Below are positions 11,390 through 22,875 of a DNA stretch of 64,000 nt, in pieces. The notes beneath the pieces are model-generated. The model worked only from the letters and a program-made list of their open reading frames with translations, was not told where the DNA came from and did no database searches. The DNA is taken from contig JAQPZY010001536.1 in the NCBI GenBank assembly GCA_029931535.1, positions 682,001-746,000 of the forward strand. Reading direction: 5' to 3'. The position numbers and the translations under genes are program-made. Source of the stretch: Margaritifera margaritifera (taxonomy: Eukaryota; Mollusca; Bivalvia; Unionida; Margaritiferidae). Every line of letters begins with the position of its first letter. Position 1 is the stretch's first letter.

Positions 11390-11606
11390 CCGTGTGTACT
11401 CGCGTATAATACTCTTCCAAATGCAAACAACATAGACCTTGATCTGCCGTCGCATAATGCGCCGGCAGATCAGGGTCTATGTTGTTTGTTCTACTGATTG
11501 GTCCTTACAAACTGCATATACCCAGATCTGCCGGCTCATTATCCGACGGCAGATCTGGGTCTATGCAGTTTGCAGCTGGTATAAGCTTACACGCGAGTAT
11601 AGACGG
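11390..11606 (-). mobile_element. Double-hairpin MITE, copy 1
   Basis: Flanked by TA on both sides, with inverted ends CCGTGTGTACTCGCGTATAA and (complement) CCGTCTATACTCGCGTGTAA. Inside are two tandem palindromes of about 60 bp. The first is built on AAACAACATAGACC..TGATCTGCCG and the second on AAACTGCATA.ACCCAGATCTGCCG. Each is centred on a CGCAT-A-ATGCG-type core. Relative to the copy at 59508 the two hairpins come in reverse order, so this copy is inverted. No coding capacity. Confidence 0.9.
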
Positions 11607-12080
11607 TAGATGTTCTTGTGCATTTTGAACCTGCCACGATATTTGGAAACAACCAAAATCAAAATCTTGTGTACAGTAAATCTTGAGTGCAGCGTATCCG
11701 GAAACGGGAATAGCTCGAGTGCAGTGCATACATTCCATTTTCCCGTACAGATTCCTTGAAGAAAAGCCTAACCGAAAGAGCGTGTAATCGATGGTGGCTT
11801 ACTAACTTTGATAGACCCTTCTAACTGTTAGTGTTTGCATGCACTAACGTAAGATGCCAGTATACGAGTTTCAATCACTTTAGGATTTTCTGTCGAATTT
11901 TAGTAGCGGCGGTCCCCATCAAATGTCCCGATGTTGAATTATGGAATCCAACCCAGTATACAAAAACCTGAGTCAAGGACACGCCTCACAAGTTGAAGAG
12001 ATTACTTTCCCATCATCTTGCAAAATTCGATACTTTCAAACTATGCAATATCTGAAGCTTTCACTAATAAAAGACACTGA

Positions 12081-12150
12081 AAGATCCACGGAAGTGTCCA
12101 TAAAGATCCACGGACGCGTCCATAAAGATCCACGGACGTGTCCATAAAAT
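12081..12150. repeat. 22-bp tandem repeat, 3 units
   Basis: Unit AAGATCCACGGACGTGTCCATA is present three times with GAAGTG, GACGCG and GACGTG variants. Too short to suggest function. The surrounding 11607-14080 region holds no recognisable gene apart from the CA repeat listed separately. Confidence 0.85.
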
Positions 12151-13302
12151 CCATTTTTGTGTTAAACAATGAAAAGTACAAACACTAAAGTTTATTTCAA
12201 GGATTGCTAAGAGATAAGGAAAATTTTTTTAATTCGGAATCATTTAATATTTTCATTAAACAGGTAGATTTTGCATCCAAATATTTTGCAGCACATACAG
12301 GTAACAAGTTCCAGTTATTTCAACAGATAATTTTGATGGTGTTTGTGAACTAATTACAATTTGTTTTACCAAGCTTTTATAACACGCATTGAAATTGGTT
12401 AAAATCGCATCGTAGGATTCAGAAAACTAAAAGTTATTTGTTCATAATACCAGAAAGGGACTGCTTATATATTCATGCGCCCTTCTTGAGTTCTTTGACA
12501 TTATTTGTAAACAACGGTTAAAATATAGTTCTGTTATTTTTGTTGTTGTTGAGATTTATTATTATTTTTTAAACAATTTGTAATTATACGAATTTAACTT
12601 GATATTTTTCAGGATTTATGAAGCCATGGAGCTTGAACATTGATTGCACACTATGCATGAACGGCCCTAGCGAAGCGAAGCGAAGTGTGTAATTACTTTA
12701 TGAATCTTGTAAAATATAAATTTAGATCCTTCAACAAAATCATATAATGACAATGAAAAACCTGTGAATTTTAGACGAGATTGCCTTTATTTCATCACCA
12801 TGTCAGATTATAGGAATAAATTTCCAAAAAGTCTAAAAACTACTTCACCATCGAGAACACCATGCTCTTCATCTTAACTGACAAAGTGAAATGCCATGTA
12901 GCCAAGTAAATTCTTGCTTCTTGCATATGATTGAGTTTCATTCAAATTGCAATTGGCAGGGTGTCGAAAAAGATGTTAAAGCCAATGTTATGTGAAAAAG
13001 TGCCTAACAAAAGGAATGAACATTACTTTTTTCATTAAGCGGGAAATTAGATTCAGTTCATTATGTACTCTCTTGCGAGGCAAAAACGAAATATACAAAA
13101 GTTGGAAACGGCGCAGATAACAATAAAAAATATAACCACTGCCGCACATTGAACACAAGCATGTATCGAACAATCAAACAATTGCATGATCCGGTTGAGA
13201 GGCACAACTATACAAAAGCAGTTATTTACAAAAGAAAAACAAAAACTAAGGTTGAATTAAACATACGTTTAAACATTTACATCAATTTCTACGTATTTAC
13301 TC

Positions 13303-13304
<2 letters not shown>
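12151..13304. other. Intergenic stretch, no gene seen
   Basis: AT-rich DNA with a short GCGAAGCGAAGCGAAG run near 12675. No coding region recognised. Confidence 0.5.

Positions 13305-13355
<51 letters not shown>
13305..13355. repeat. (CA)n microsatellite
   Basis: About 25 uninterrupted CA units. The His-Thr frame across it is a by-product. Confidence 0.97.
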
Positions 13356-13357
<2 letters not shown>

Positions 13358-14080
13358 TTTTAAATTCATAGGGTCTAGAGAAAAAGAAAACATAATAAAA
13401 CTTGTTGTTTGTCACTACGTATGCATTATTTAATTTTGACCGAGTTTACCCTGTCTTGGAAATTGTTATATTAAATGTCTATTACTCTCCATTTAAAATA
13501 ATAGCCAAACAATAAAACGATTTCCAAGGCAGAAGGAAAACGGTCTATATTTATTTATGCTGGGAATGGCATTAAATAAAATTCGCAAATTATAATTGAT
13601 AAAAGAATATCTTGGAAGACAGAGTGAAGCCATTTTTTGTGTACTCCAATAAATATTTCGTATACTCGTATACTTTATGTTTAAAATCCTAAATTGTCAT
13701 GCTGATATCTGCGAGGGGTTGATGACATGCTCTCTTTAGAAATATGAAATGTTTGCAATTGTTAATTAAGGAGAGATCAAAAGGGGAAGAAAACAACAAT
13801 GTCCATCAATCAAGGTGAATTGACGTATCTAGCAGCTACCGTTTGATCCAGGTTCAGACCAACCCATTTATGATTAATTGCATGGTTTTAGTAATCAGAA
13901 ATATGTGATTGTGCTTCTGTGTGTTTGTAAGCGTGGATGAGAGACAGCGACAGAGACAGACAGACAGATCACATGGGATGTAACGGCGAATTGCGCCAAC
14001 TGTGAAGAAAGAAAGAAACGCCACGTGGCAACTTTGATGTTTTAAGGAAATGCTGATACTGACGATAACACAAATTGAAT

Positions 14081-14803
14081 AATCAAGACTTAATGTTCAA
14101 AATGTATGTGTTATCCCAATAAATTCATTAATCAAGACTTAATGTTCAAAATGTATGTGTTATCCCAATAAATTCATTAATCAAGACATAATGTTCAAAT
14201 GTAAGTGTTATCCCAATAAATTCATTAATCAAGACATAGTGTTCAAAATGTATGTGTTATCCCAATAAATTCATTAATCAAGACATAATGTTCAAATGTA
14301 AGTGTTATCCCAATTAGTTCATTGATCAAGACAGTGTTCAAAATGTAAGTGTTATCCCAATTAGTTCATTAATCAAGACATAGTGTTCAAAATCTAAGTG
14401 TTATCCCAATTAGTTAATTAATCAAGACATAGTGTTCAAAATGTAAGTGTTATCCTAATAGGTTCATTAATCAAGACAATGTTCAAATGTAAGTGTTATC
14501 CTAATAAGTTCATTAATCAAGACATAGTGTTCAAAATGTAAGTGTTATCCCAATTAGTTCATTAATCAAGACATAGTGTTCAAAATGTAAGTGTTATCCT
14601 AATAAGTTCATTAATCAAGACATAATGTTCAAATGTAAGTGTTATTCTAATAAGTTCATTAATCAAGACGCAATGTTCAAATGTAAGTGTTATCCTAATA
14701 AGTTAATTAATCAAGACATAATGTTCAATATGTAAGTATTATCCCAATAAGATCATTAATCAAGACATACTGTTCAAATGTAAGTGTTAACCCAATAAAT
14801 TCT
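14081..14803. repeat. 48-50-bp minisatellite, about 15 units
   Basis: Each unit runs AATCAAGACATAATGTTCAA, then an ATGTAAGTGTTATCCC core, then AATAAGTTCATT. Units differ by one or two A residues in the CAAAATG run and by AATAAATT, AATTAGTT or AATAAGTT variants. Similar variants cluster, which suggests local amplification. Superficially regular, but there are no unique spacers, so it is not a CRISPR-like array. Confidence 0.95.
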
Positions 14804-15280
14804 TTCCATTGTCGCGTTCAATTTATTTAAATACAAAAGGCAAACTACAGTACTTTAGTTTTCAGTGTAAAAAAAACAAGAATGTATGAATTGAACTCGA
14901 GACGCATAATTTAGCTTCAGATTTATATTTTTCATTGGTGACGTAAAGAAAAAAGAAAACAGAAAGAAAGAAAAAAGGTCCAGCCTTATCCATCTAAACT
15001 CTTAATCCATAAGCACTGGGTTTACGCCTGCCAATGAGGCCTCAGTTTGGGATTATTAGCCAGTGCTTTTGAAAAAAAATAATACTAATAGCTGATGGAC
15101 TCGATTGGTGGTATTCGTAATTAATTCTCTTTGAAGTAGACAATGTGAATACTTAGATCCTATTTAATATGCTTGTGCTGGGGATAATCAGCTAAATATT
15201 CTGTATAATTATTTAGTGGAAATCTTCTGGTAAATATTAAGCCAATATCTGCTAGAAACTCTCTTCAGCAGTTTATAAGA
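14804..15280. other. Intergenic stretch, no gene seen
   Basis: AT-rich spacer between two minisatellites. A GCCAGTGCTTTT and TAAGCACTGGGTTTAC pair (about 15010-15070) may be a small decayed inverted repeat. No gene recognised. Confidence 0.4.
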
Positions 15281-15540
15281 CCACATCATACAATATTATA
15301 TTTGGCAGCTTAGAAATCCACACCATACAATGCTCTGTTTGGCAGATTAGAAATCCACACCATACAATGCTCTGTTTGGCAGCTTAGAAATCCACACCAT
15401 ACAATGCTCTGTTTGGCAGCTTAGAAATCCACACCATACATTGCTCTGTTTGGCAGCTTAGATATCCACACCATACAATATTTTCAGAAATACCAGTATA
15501 CTCTATTCGGCAGCTTAGAAACCCACACTAAACATACTCT
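15281..15540. repeat. 37-bp minisatellite, about 6 units
   Basis: The unit is built on CACACCATACAATGCTCTGT followed by TTGGCAGCTTAGAAATC. Four central units are nearly identical and the outer ones are decayed, with the last (about 15505-15540) set off by an insertion. Confidence 0.9.
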
Positions 15541-16106
15541 ATTAGATACTATAAAGTTCAGAACTATGTGGCAGTATTGATACCATATAAATATCACACA
15601 ACTACCAACTCTCCAAAGACTTTTCTCAAAAAGTACTTATTACCTTGTTGATTCCTTTCGTACTCCGAAAATGTCACAACTGAGTACCACACTTCATTGC
15701 GAATACAACAGCACACAATTACCAGCTATATTCGATATTCTACAGTTTAGTGATTCACTTGTATTATGGTTGATTTTGAATCATCTAAAAATTACCTTCT
15801 GTTATACTACTAGATTGATCAAAGGCCTAACAAGTACTTTGTAACATAGTCTCCAACTAACCTTGCACCCATGTTACGGTTGATTTAGAATCACTTCACA
15901 GTTACTTTGTATTTGAATAGTAGTCAACCTAGGTATTATATTACTGGCCATGACTATGCCTACCACCTATCCTATGACATATTTTAACCGCATTACCTAC
16001 AAAATACTAGATATACTCTAAGTACATGGAGAAAGTATAAGAATGCTACCATTCAATACAACCAAGTGTTAACACTATGGAGACTCGCATGGGTCTTAAC
16101 AATATT
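15541..16106. other. Intergenic stretch, no gene seen
   Basis: AT-rich DNA with a repeated GGTTGATTTTGAATCA and GGTTGATTTAGAATCA motif (about 15766 and 15879). No gene recognised. Confidence 0.4.
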
Positions 16107-16613
16107 TAAAAGTATAAGTCTCAGATTTCGACAATTAAAAAATATCTCATCTAATTTGTTGAGTATCTACAGTATCAGTATCAGATTCGGGCAATTCAAA
16201 AATTTATATTGTTGAGTATCTAAAGTATCAGTATCAGATTCTGATAATTAAAAAATATCTCGTCCATACCATTGAATACCTAATATATCAGCATCAGATT
16301 CTGACAATTAAAAAATATCTCGTCCATACTGTTGAGTATCTAAAGTATCAGTATCAGATTCTGACAATTAAAAAATATCTCGTCCATACTGTTGAGTATC
16401 TAAAGTATCAGTATCAGATTCTGACAATTAAAAAATATCTCGTCCATACTGTTGAGTATCTAAAGTATCAGTATCAGATTCTGACGATTAAAATATTATC
16501 TCGTCCATACTGTTGAGTACATAAAATATTAGTATCAGATTCTGACATAAAATATCTCGTCCATACTGTTGAGTATCTAAAGTATCAGTATCAGATTCCG
16601 ACAATTAAAGAAT
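16107..16613. repeat. 60-bp minisatellite, about 8 units
   Basis: Unit: TTGAGTATCTAAAGTATCAG then TATCAGATTCTGACAATTAAA and AAATATCTCGTCCATACTG. The three central units (about 16320-16500) are nearly identical. The motif resembles part of the longer diffuse repeat at 18109-18950 and 28920-29420, so it may be a local amplification from that family. Confidence 0.93.
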
Positions 16614-16773
16614 AGTTGTGAGCATCTAAAGCATCAGATTCTGAACATTGTAAAATACTTTCTGGAGACTTCATTGGCTACTTCCCTCTACGTCGGGATC
16701 AGGGGAGTATACGTTGGGACTTATGGAAATATATTTCTGTACTTACATACATTCATACATTCATGCATCTATA

Positions 16774-18108
16774 CCAGTAGTAGAGCAGGACATTCGAGGG
16801 CTCTACGGGGGCCCTGTGTTAAATAAGGTAAAAAAAATCGATGTCTGTAAGGGAATTTAACATAGGCGTCATCTTGGTTCATATGGTTCTAACAGTGTTG
16901 CATTAGATGACGGCTGTTGGATAATAGGGGTGTGTGTTTGATTGTAATCAAAAACCGGTTACTGGATGGTAGGGGTGGGGTGGGGGTGTTTGGACCGTAA
17001 TAAAAAAGCATTTGTTGGATAGAAGGGATGCCTGGGTGCTGGATAATATATAACTGGTCTGTGGATAATATATAACTGGGGGCTGGATATTAGACAACTA
17101 GATGGTGGAAAGTAGATAACTGGTTATTGGCGATACTGAAGGTAGTTTTCTTTTAAAACATAGGAGGGTAAAGTAGGTATATTGTAATGGGAAGTAACTT
17201 AGGGGCCTTAAAGAATGCCTTATATGTTGTTTACTTAATTTATAAAAGGGATCAGAGAGTGCTAGGGGGGTTAGGGACATTAGTTTTATTTAGAAGATAT
17301 AGATAATTGGTTAGTGCATAGTATATAACTGTGCTGAATAGTACACAGCTAGCTGGTGGATAGTAACTAATTGGGTATTGATATGCAAAGATTATGAGGA
17401 TGGTAGTTTTGTCTTTTTAAAAAGGAGAGTAGATTGGAATGAGGATATTATAGAATGGGGTAGAGATTTGAACTTTATATAGAAAATTAGGGTTAGTGTT
17501 AGGGTTGTTAGTTTTATTTAGAAGGGATTTAAATTCTATTTTATACTCCTTCTTTTACATCCTACCCTGTTCTTGTTATAGACAACAACTAAAAAATACC
17601 TGAAGACGTTGGAGCTTATGTCATCCATACCGGCGACCGTCATCGTTCAGGACCTCTGTTTAGATACACAACTTCAATTTACTGTTAAAAAAACATACCT
17701 TTTAATATGGCATCCTCATGTTGATTTTCCTCTACCCCCGTAAATTTTCGACCGTGTGTCCTAATAAACTTTCGACCATTCATTTTCACATGTTAATTTC
17801 CCGTTTGTCTCTATAAACGTTCTTCCCTATTTAACACAGGACTCCTCTACAGCATTTCATTTAGAGGGTAAACCTAACTCGCCTTTCTCTTTCAAACACA
17901 CGCTACACTGTTACACAAACAGACAGACCCACCTGACGTCATACTGTATTTCCGTTCGAGAGCAGACCGTCACCTCATGCTACACTGTTACAAACCATAT
18001 GAACCAAGATGGCGCCTATGTTCAACTCCCGTAGAGCCCTCGAATTTTTTTTACCCTATTTAACACAGGGCCCCCGCAGAGCCCTCGAGTGTGATACTCT
18101 ACTACTTT
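16774..18108. mobile_element. 1.3-kb non-autonomous DNA transposon with long inverted ends
   Basis: The left 16774-16890 and right 17990-18108 are inverted copies of each other over about 100 bp. Both contain AGTAGTAGAG, TCGAGGGCTCTRCGGG, GGCCCTGTGTTAAATARGGT and a GGCG(T/C)CATCTTGGTTCATAT block. The right end also has an internal duplication of the GAGCCCTCGA motif. TA lies at both outer boundaries. The interior (about 16900-17980) has TGGATA(A)TATATAACTGG repeats but no reading frame for a transposase. It sits inside the diffuse repeat described at 18109-18950. Superfamily not determined. Confidence 0.82.
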
Positions 18109-18950
18109 TACCCTCTGTACACCTATTACCTCATTATATTCACATAGATTTTCAAAACTTTACATAAATATCATCTGTTGAGTGCTGGTAAGTATTCAAA
18201 ATGTCATACATTAATACATACCTTCTATGCCGTCTATACGTTTATGAGCTCATTATATTCATATAGATTTTCAAAACTTTACATAAATATCTGATCTATA
18301 CTGGTGAGTATTCAAAGTATTAGATCCTGAAAATTCTAAAATTCTGGAGACTTCATTGGCTACGTCTTTCGGGAAGTATAGAAAAGTATACTTCTATACA
18401 TTCATACACCCATATACTCTTTGCCCTCTATTAGCTCATTATATTCATATAGATTCTCCAAAATATATACATATATCTCATCTATGAGTACTGATGAGAA
18501 AGTATCAGATGCTGCAAATTCTAAAATACCTAATAAAGACTTTCTTGATTACGTCCTTGCTTCGGGAAGTATAGAGATGCATACTTCCATACATCTATAC
18601 CCAGTATACACATACTAGTTCATTATATTCATATAGATTTTCAAAACTGTACATAAATATCTCATATGTTAGTACTGAATACTGGTGCGTATTAAAGGTA
18701 TCATATGTCCATACTCTCTAAGCCCTCTATATGCCTGTTAGCTCAATATTTTAATACAGATGTTCAAAACTTTACATAAATATCTCATAAATTAGTACTG
18801 TTGAAAAGGTACCAGATTCTGAAAATTTTAAAATATTTTCTGGAGACTTCATTGGCTACATCTTTGGGTCGTACATGGAATTATACCTCTCTGTTTTCGC
18901 ATAGATTTTAGGGGTATGATTTAACGTTGATACTGAGCCAGTACATATGG
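18109..18950. repeat. Diffuse tandem repeat, about 140-180-bp units
   Basis: Each unit contains CATTATATTCATATAGATTT, TCAAAACTTTACATAAATATCTC, a GAGTACTGGTGAGTATTCAAAGTATC block and CTGGAGACTTCATTGGCTACGTC. About five decayed copies are present here. Fragments also lie at 16614-16773, left of the inserted transposon, and at 28920-29420. Confidence 0.8.
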
Positions 18951-20445
18951 TTATCTAACTGCTATTTTAGTAAAAACACAATAACAATACATACGGTTTT
19001 TCGAGAGTTGGAGCAGCGAAGTCGCGAAGCGCGGAGACACGAGAAAAACCAAAAAACAGTGCGTTCTGCTCAAGCTTCCGCGCTCCAGATTTTTCGCAGA
19101 GCTTAATAAAATAGGGTTTGTTAAAATAAAACCAAATGAAAATGTTAATAAAATGGTACCAAAACTTTGAAATAATATCGCAGTCACCGAAGAGATGTTC
19201 AATACGTTCATTCTCACATTTACAGAAAGTACATTTGTCGTCGTATGATATGTGAACTCTTTTCAAAAAATTAGTAGCGACAATTATTCCATTAATTATT
19301 TTAAAATTAAAAGAGATCAGCTTGGTATCCTTAGTAACAAGTTTCGCCCGACTATAAATCTCGGACCAATCCTCACTACTTATATTTTTATTTAATACTT
19401 GCAACCAAGTTTCTTGCTTAGCAGTAAGTTTCCTTTCTACTTTTTTAAAAAGATCTTTGTAAACTAATTTCGGTGAATTGTTTTTGCAATTTCATTATTT
19501 TATCATCCAGCTTATAAAAATTATTGTATTCTAAATGTTTTTTTATAACATCTTTCCATGATTTTGAAATTTTTTACATTAATTAGAAGTATTTCAAGAA
19601 ATCATTGCATAAAGTTTTTCGTTTTATCATTTCAGAAGGTATTAAATTACCGTGAGCATCTACTAAATCTTTCAGAATTTCAATGCGGGCTTCTGTCCAG
19701 GATTTGTATTGATAAATCATTGGGGGGGGGGGGGGCAAAGTTTAAAATACTCATTTGGTTTTTGCGGTTCCTCTTTCTAATAAGATACTGCCAAAATGAG
19801 ATCGCTACAAAAACTGTTTTTAATGAATGTCCATTTTATTTCTGAATATAGTTGTATTGAATAAATTCGGCCTCGATCCATGCTCATTTTCCAGCAATCA
19901 TTTAACCCAACTTATTTTAATGTACCTTAGGAATGAATAAATGTGAATCATATTTAGTCTTCCTCATTCTCAGGAGATACTAGGATGTCACGTTTAATTC
20001 TCTCTACTTTACCACCCCTTACAAATTGAAATAAGATACGATTACGTTCTGTTTCAGCTTTCGCTGTTAGATTTCGAAGAGCTGAAAAAAGATGTATAAA
20101 TATGGGCAGAACCTGATTTTCACAATAATTACCTTACCAACTATTGAAAGATGTCTTTGACTCCAGCTTGACAGTGTTCTTTTTTGCAGTCGTTAAATTT
20201 CTTCCTATAATTAATTTCCAACATTTGTTGTAAATCTAGAGAAAAATCGATGCCAAGGAGTGTAAAGTTAGAAAAAATATCAATTTAGGTCTATATCGGG
20301 ACATATTCTTTCACTGGAAAATGTCTTGTTTCCAATCCAAATAGCCTTTGTCATTATGTTACATTTAAGTCCAGATAACACTGGTCTCCAATTTTTTCGA
20401 AGTCGCCTGCTTCAGAGATAAAATGTGCTATTTATTAGGGATTTT
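18951..20445 (-). mobile_element. Tx1/L1-like LINE, 3' half
   Basis: Read on the - strand this is the end of a LINE ORF2. Upstream (about 20400-19880) lies the post-palm part of the reverse transcriptase, with SGLKCNI and TKAIWIGNKTF followed by LLGIDFSLDLQQMLEINY and GKVIIVKI. Then come a ERKLTAKQETW stretch and the C-terminal Cys-rich knuckle CTFCKCENERIEHLFGDC (in the frame 19404-18967) with FWYHFINIF. The element ends near 18951 in AAAACACAATAACAA-type sequence. Stops and shifts separate the pieces. The 5' half continues at 22876-25215 beyond a later insertion. Confidence 0.88.
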
Positions 20446-22875
20446 GATGTGCTGAATTCAAATATGACAATTAATACAACTGATTGGCTACTGTTTCCAA
20501 GATATTTAAGTTTTTACATTTTACGTCTATGTACATTGTACATAGGAGAGTTTTATTCATAAATTGTAAACCTAGGTCTTTTCGTGTGTTTATGGTTGCT
20601 TTACATGATAATATTTCACCTGTCCTGTTTATGTAACACTTTAAAAAACAGCAAAAGGGTTATATAAATAAAAAATATATTGAAACAAAAGTAAAAAAAA
20701 CTATATGAATATATAATTACATAGTTTAGCCCTTATTCATTGTCTACTCGGCGCTTCTTGGCTTGTCTCTTGTATTCATTAAATGGAGCATCTCTTGTCA
20801 CTGTCCAGCAATAGTATGCAGGCATTGATGGGCTCCATTTGCCCTGATAGCGTTTCTCCATTGTTGCAATGTCCTGGTGAAATCGCTCACCGTGCTCGTC
20901 GCTCACTGCTCCGCAGTTCGGTGGAAAAAAATCTAGATGAGAGTGCACAAAATGTATCTTTAGTGACATGTTGCAACCATGGCTTTTGTATGCCTTGAGG
21001 AGGTTTTCCACCAACTCCCTGTAGTTGTCTGCCTTGTTGTTTCCGAGAAAATTTGTTGCCACTAACTGGAAGGCTTTCCATGCCGTCTTTTCCTTGCCAC
21101 ACAGTGCACGGTGAAATGCATCATCTCTAAGAAGTTCACGAATCTGAGGACCAACAAAGACACCTTCCTTTATCTTAGCTTCACTTAACCTTGGAAATTT
21201 TCTACGGAGGTACTTGAAAGCTGCTTGTGTTTTGTCCATGGCCTTGACAAAGTTCTTCATCAGACCCAGCTTGATGTTTAAGGGTGGTAACAAAATCTTC
21301 CTTGATTCAACAAGTGGTGGATGCTGAACACTTTTCATCCCAGGCTCCAATGACTGTCGGAGTGGCCAATCTCTCTTGATGTAGTGGGAATCTCTCGCAC
21401 GACTATCCCATTCGCAGAGAAAACAGCAGCACTTTATGTATTCAGTCTGCAGACCAAGCAAGAGAGCAAGAACCTTGAAATCGCCACAAAGCTGCCACTG
21501 ATGTTGGTCATAGTTTATGCACCTCAAAAGTTGTTTCATGTTTTCATAGGTTTCCTTCATATGGACTGCATGACCAACTGGAATTGATGGCAAAACACTG
21601 CCATTATGCAGCAAAACAGTTTTAAGACTCGTTTTCGATGAATCAATGAACAGTCTCCACTCATCTGGATCATGAACGATGTTGAGGTCTGCAATCACAC
21701 CATCGATGTTGTTGCAGGCTACAAGATCGCCTTCCATGAAGAAGAATGGGACAAGAACCTTTTGACGGTCACGGAACATGGAAACCCGAACATCACCTGC
21801 CAGGAGATTCCACTGCTGTAGTCTGGAGCCCAACAGCTCTGCCTTACTCTTGGGTAGTTCCAAATCCCTGACAAGGTCATTCAGTTCACCTTGTGTTATG
21901 AGGTGTGGTTCAGAGGAGGAGGATGGGAGAAAATATGGTTCATGTGACATTGATGGTTCAGGACTAGAAGTTTCATCCTCTTCCTCTTCCTCGTCTGACT
22001 CAAGTGAGAATGATTCTGGTGCATCAGGAACCGGCAGTCCTTCTCCGTGGGGTACTGGGCGTATAGCTGACAGAATATTTGGATAATGCACAGTCCACTT
22101 TTTCTTCTTTGACACACCTTTCCCAACTGGAGGCACCCTGCAGAAGTAACAATTGCTGATATGATCTGTTGGCTCTCTCCAAGTCATTGGCACTGCAAAA
22201 GGCATAGATTTCCTTTTCCTGTTCAACCACTGGCGAAGATTTGTTGCACAAGTGTTGCAGCATATGTGTGGGGCCCACATCTTGTCCTGATCTCCAATTG
22301 TGCAGCCAAAATAAAGGTGATAGGCTTTCTTAACCATAGTGTTATACTGCGCTTTTATGATGCAAAAGTCACTTCACCACAAACATAGCAGAAGTTATCT
22401 GCATTGTTCACACAAGTACGAGGCATCTCTGCTCACTTTGCTAAACAGAAATGTGTCCCTTTGCAAATTCAAACACTGACAAATAAGAGAGCACGACACT
22501 GTATGATTTGTAGAGCTGATATAGGGCAATTTCTTCAGCAGAGGGATGTAAGCTTAGTTATGATTGCATCATCCATGACTTCTAGGAATAACATGATGCA
22601 ATTCATATCATGTATGACGCAATACCAGCTTCAGATTGCATCATTCATTGTTTTGCCTAAAAAGCAAGTACTGTCCAAACCCAGTCATAGATATATTAAT
22701 AGATCCAGTCAAAGATTATTTTAGTCATTTCTGGTTTAAAATGAGATCCCTTCCTTTTATAACTTCCTTATCCTCTGCCATTCCCAAGTCAAGGGTCGTA
22801 TATACTGACCCAGTATAATATCTTTAAAACTAGAGCCAATCAACAATTTTAAGCATCATTTTCGTTCTCAGTGAC
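20446..22875 (-). mobile_element. DNA transposon nested in the LINE
   Basis: About 2.43 kb separates the two halves of the LINE. Its edges show inverted similarity: left 20449-20489 and the complement of right 22874-22834 match at about 26 of 41 positions, including TGATTGGCT. Further matches follow in AAGATATT (left) and AAAGATATT (right). It carries one long gene (next entry). The edges are approximate because the ends have decayed; no target duplication could be read. Superfamily uncertain. Confidence 0.65.
20733..22426 (-). pseudogene. Multicopy metazoan element protein, near-intact copy
   Basis: A 534-codon frame runs from an ATG at 22337 to a stop at 20733. The family normally starts earlier, and here the family-type start is visible at 22426 (MPRTCVNNADNFCYVCGEVT). 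That lead is cut by a TAA (22355-22357) and an apparent one-base loss just before the 22337 ATG. In the 534-residue part: HICCNTC at about 24-30 and CYFC at 63-66 (zinc-binding-like N-terminus), an acidic Ser/Glu/Asp linker at about 111-130, a CCCFLCEW cluster near 308, and DEHGERFHQD near 480-489, followed by a basic end KRQAKKRRVD. I remember this protein as an uncharacterised, highly multicopy family in arthropods, cnidarians and molluscs; its nesting in a LINE between inverted ends supports a transposon origin. Whether it is the transposase is inference. Confidence 0.75.

Noticed and set aside
14081..14803. CRISPR-like array
   Set aside because: Units are contiguous without unique spacers, the setting is an animal genome and no cas-like gene is present.
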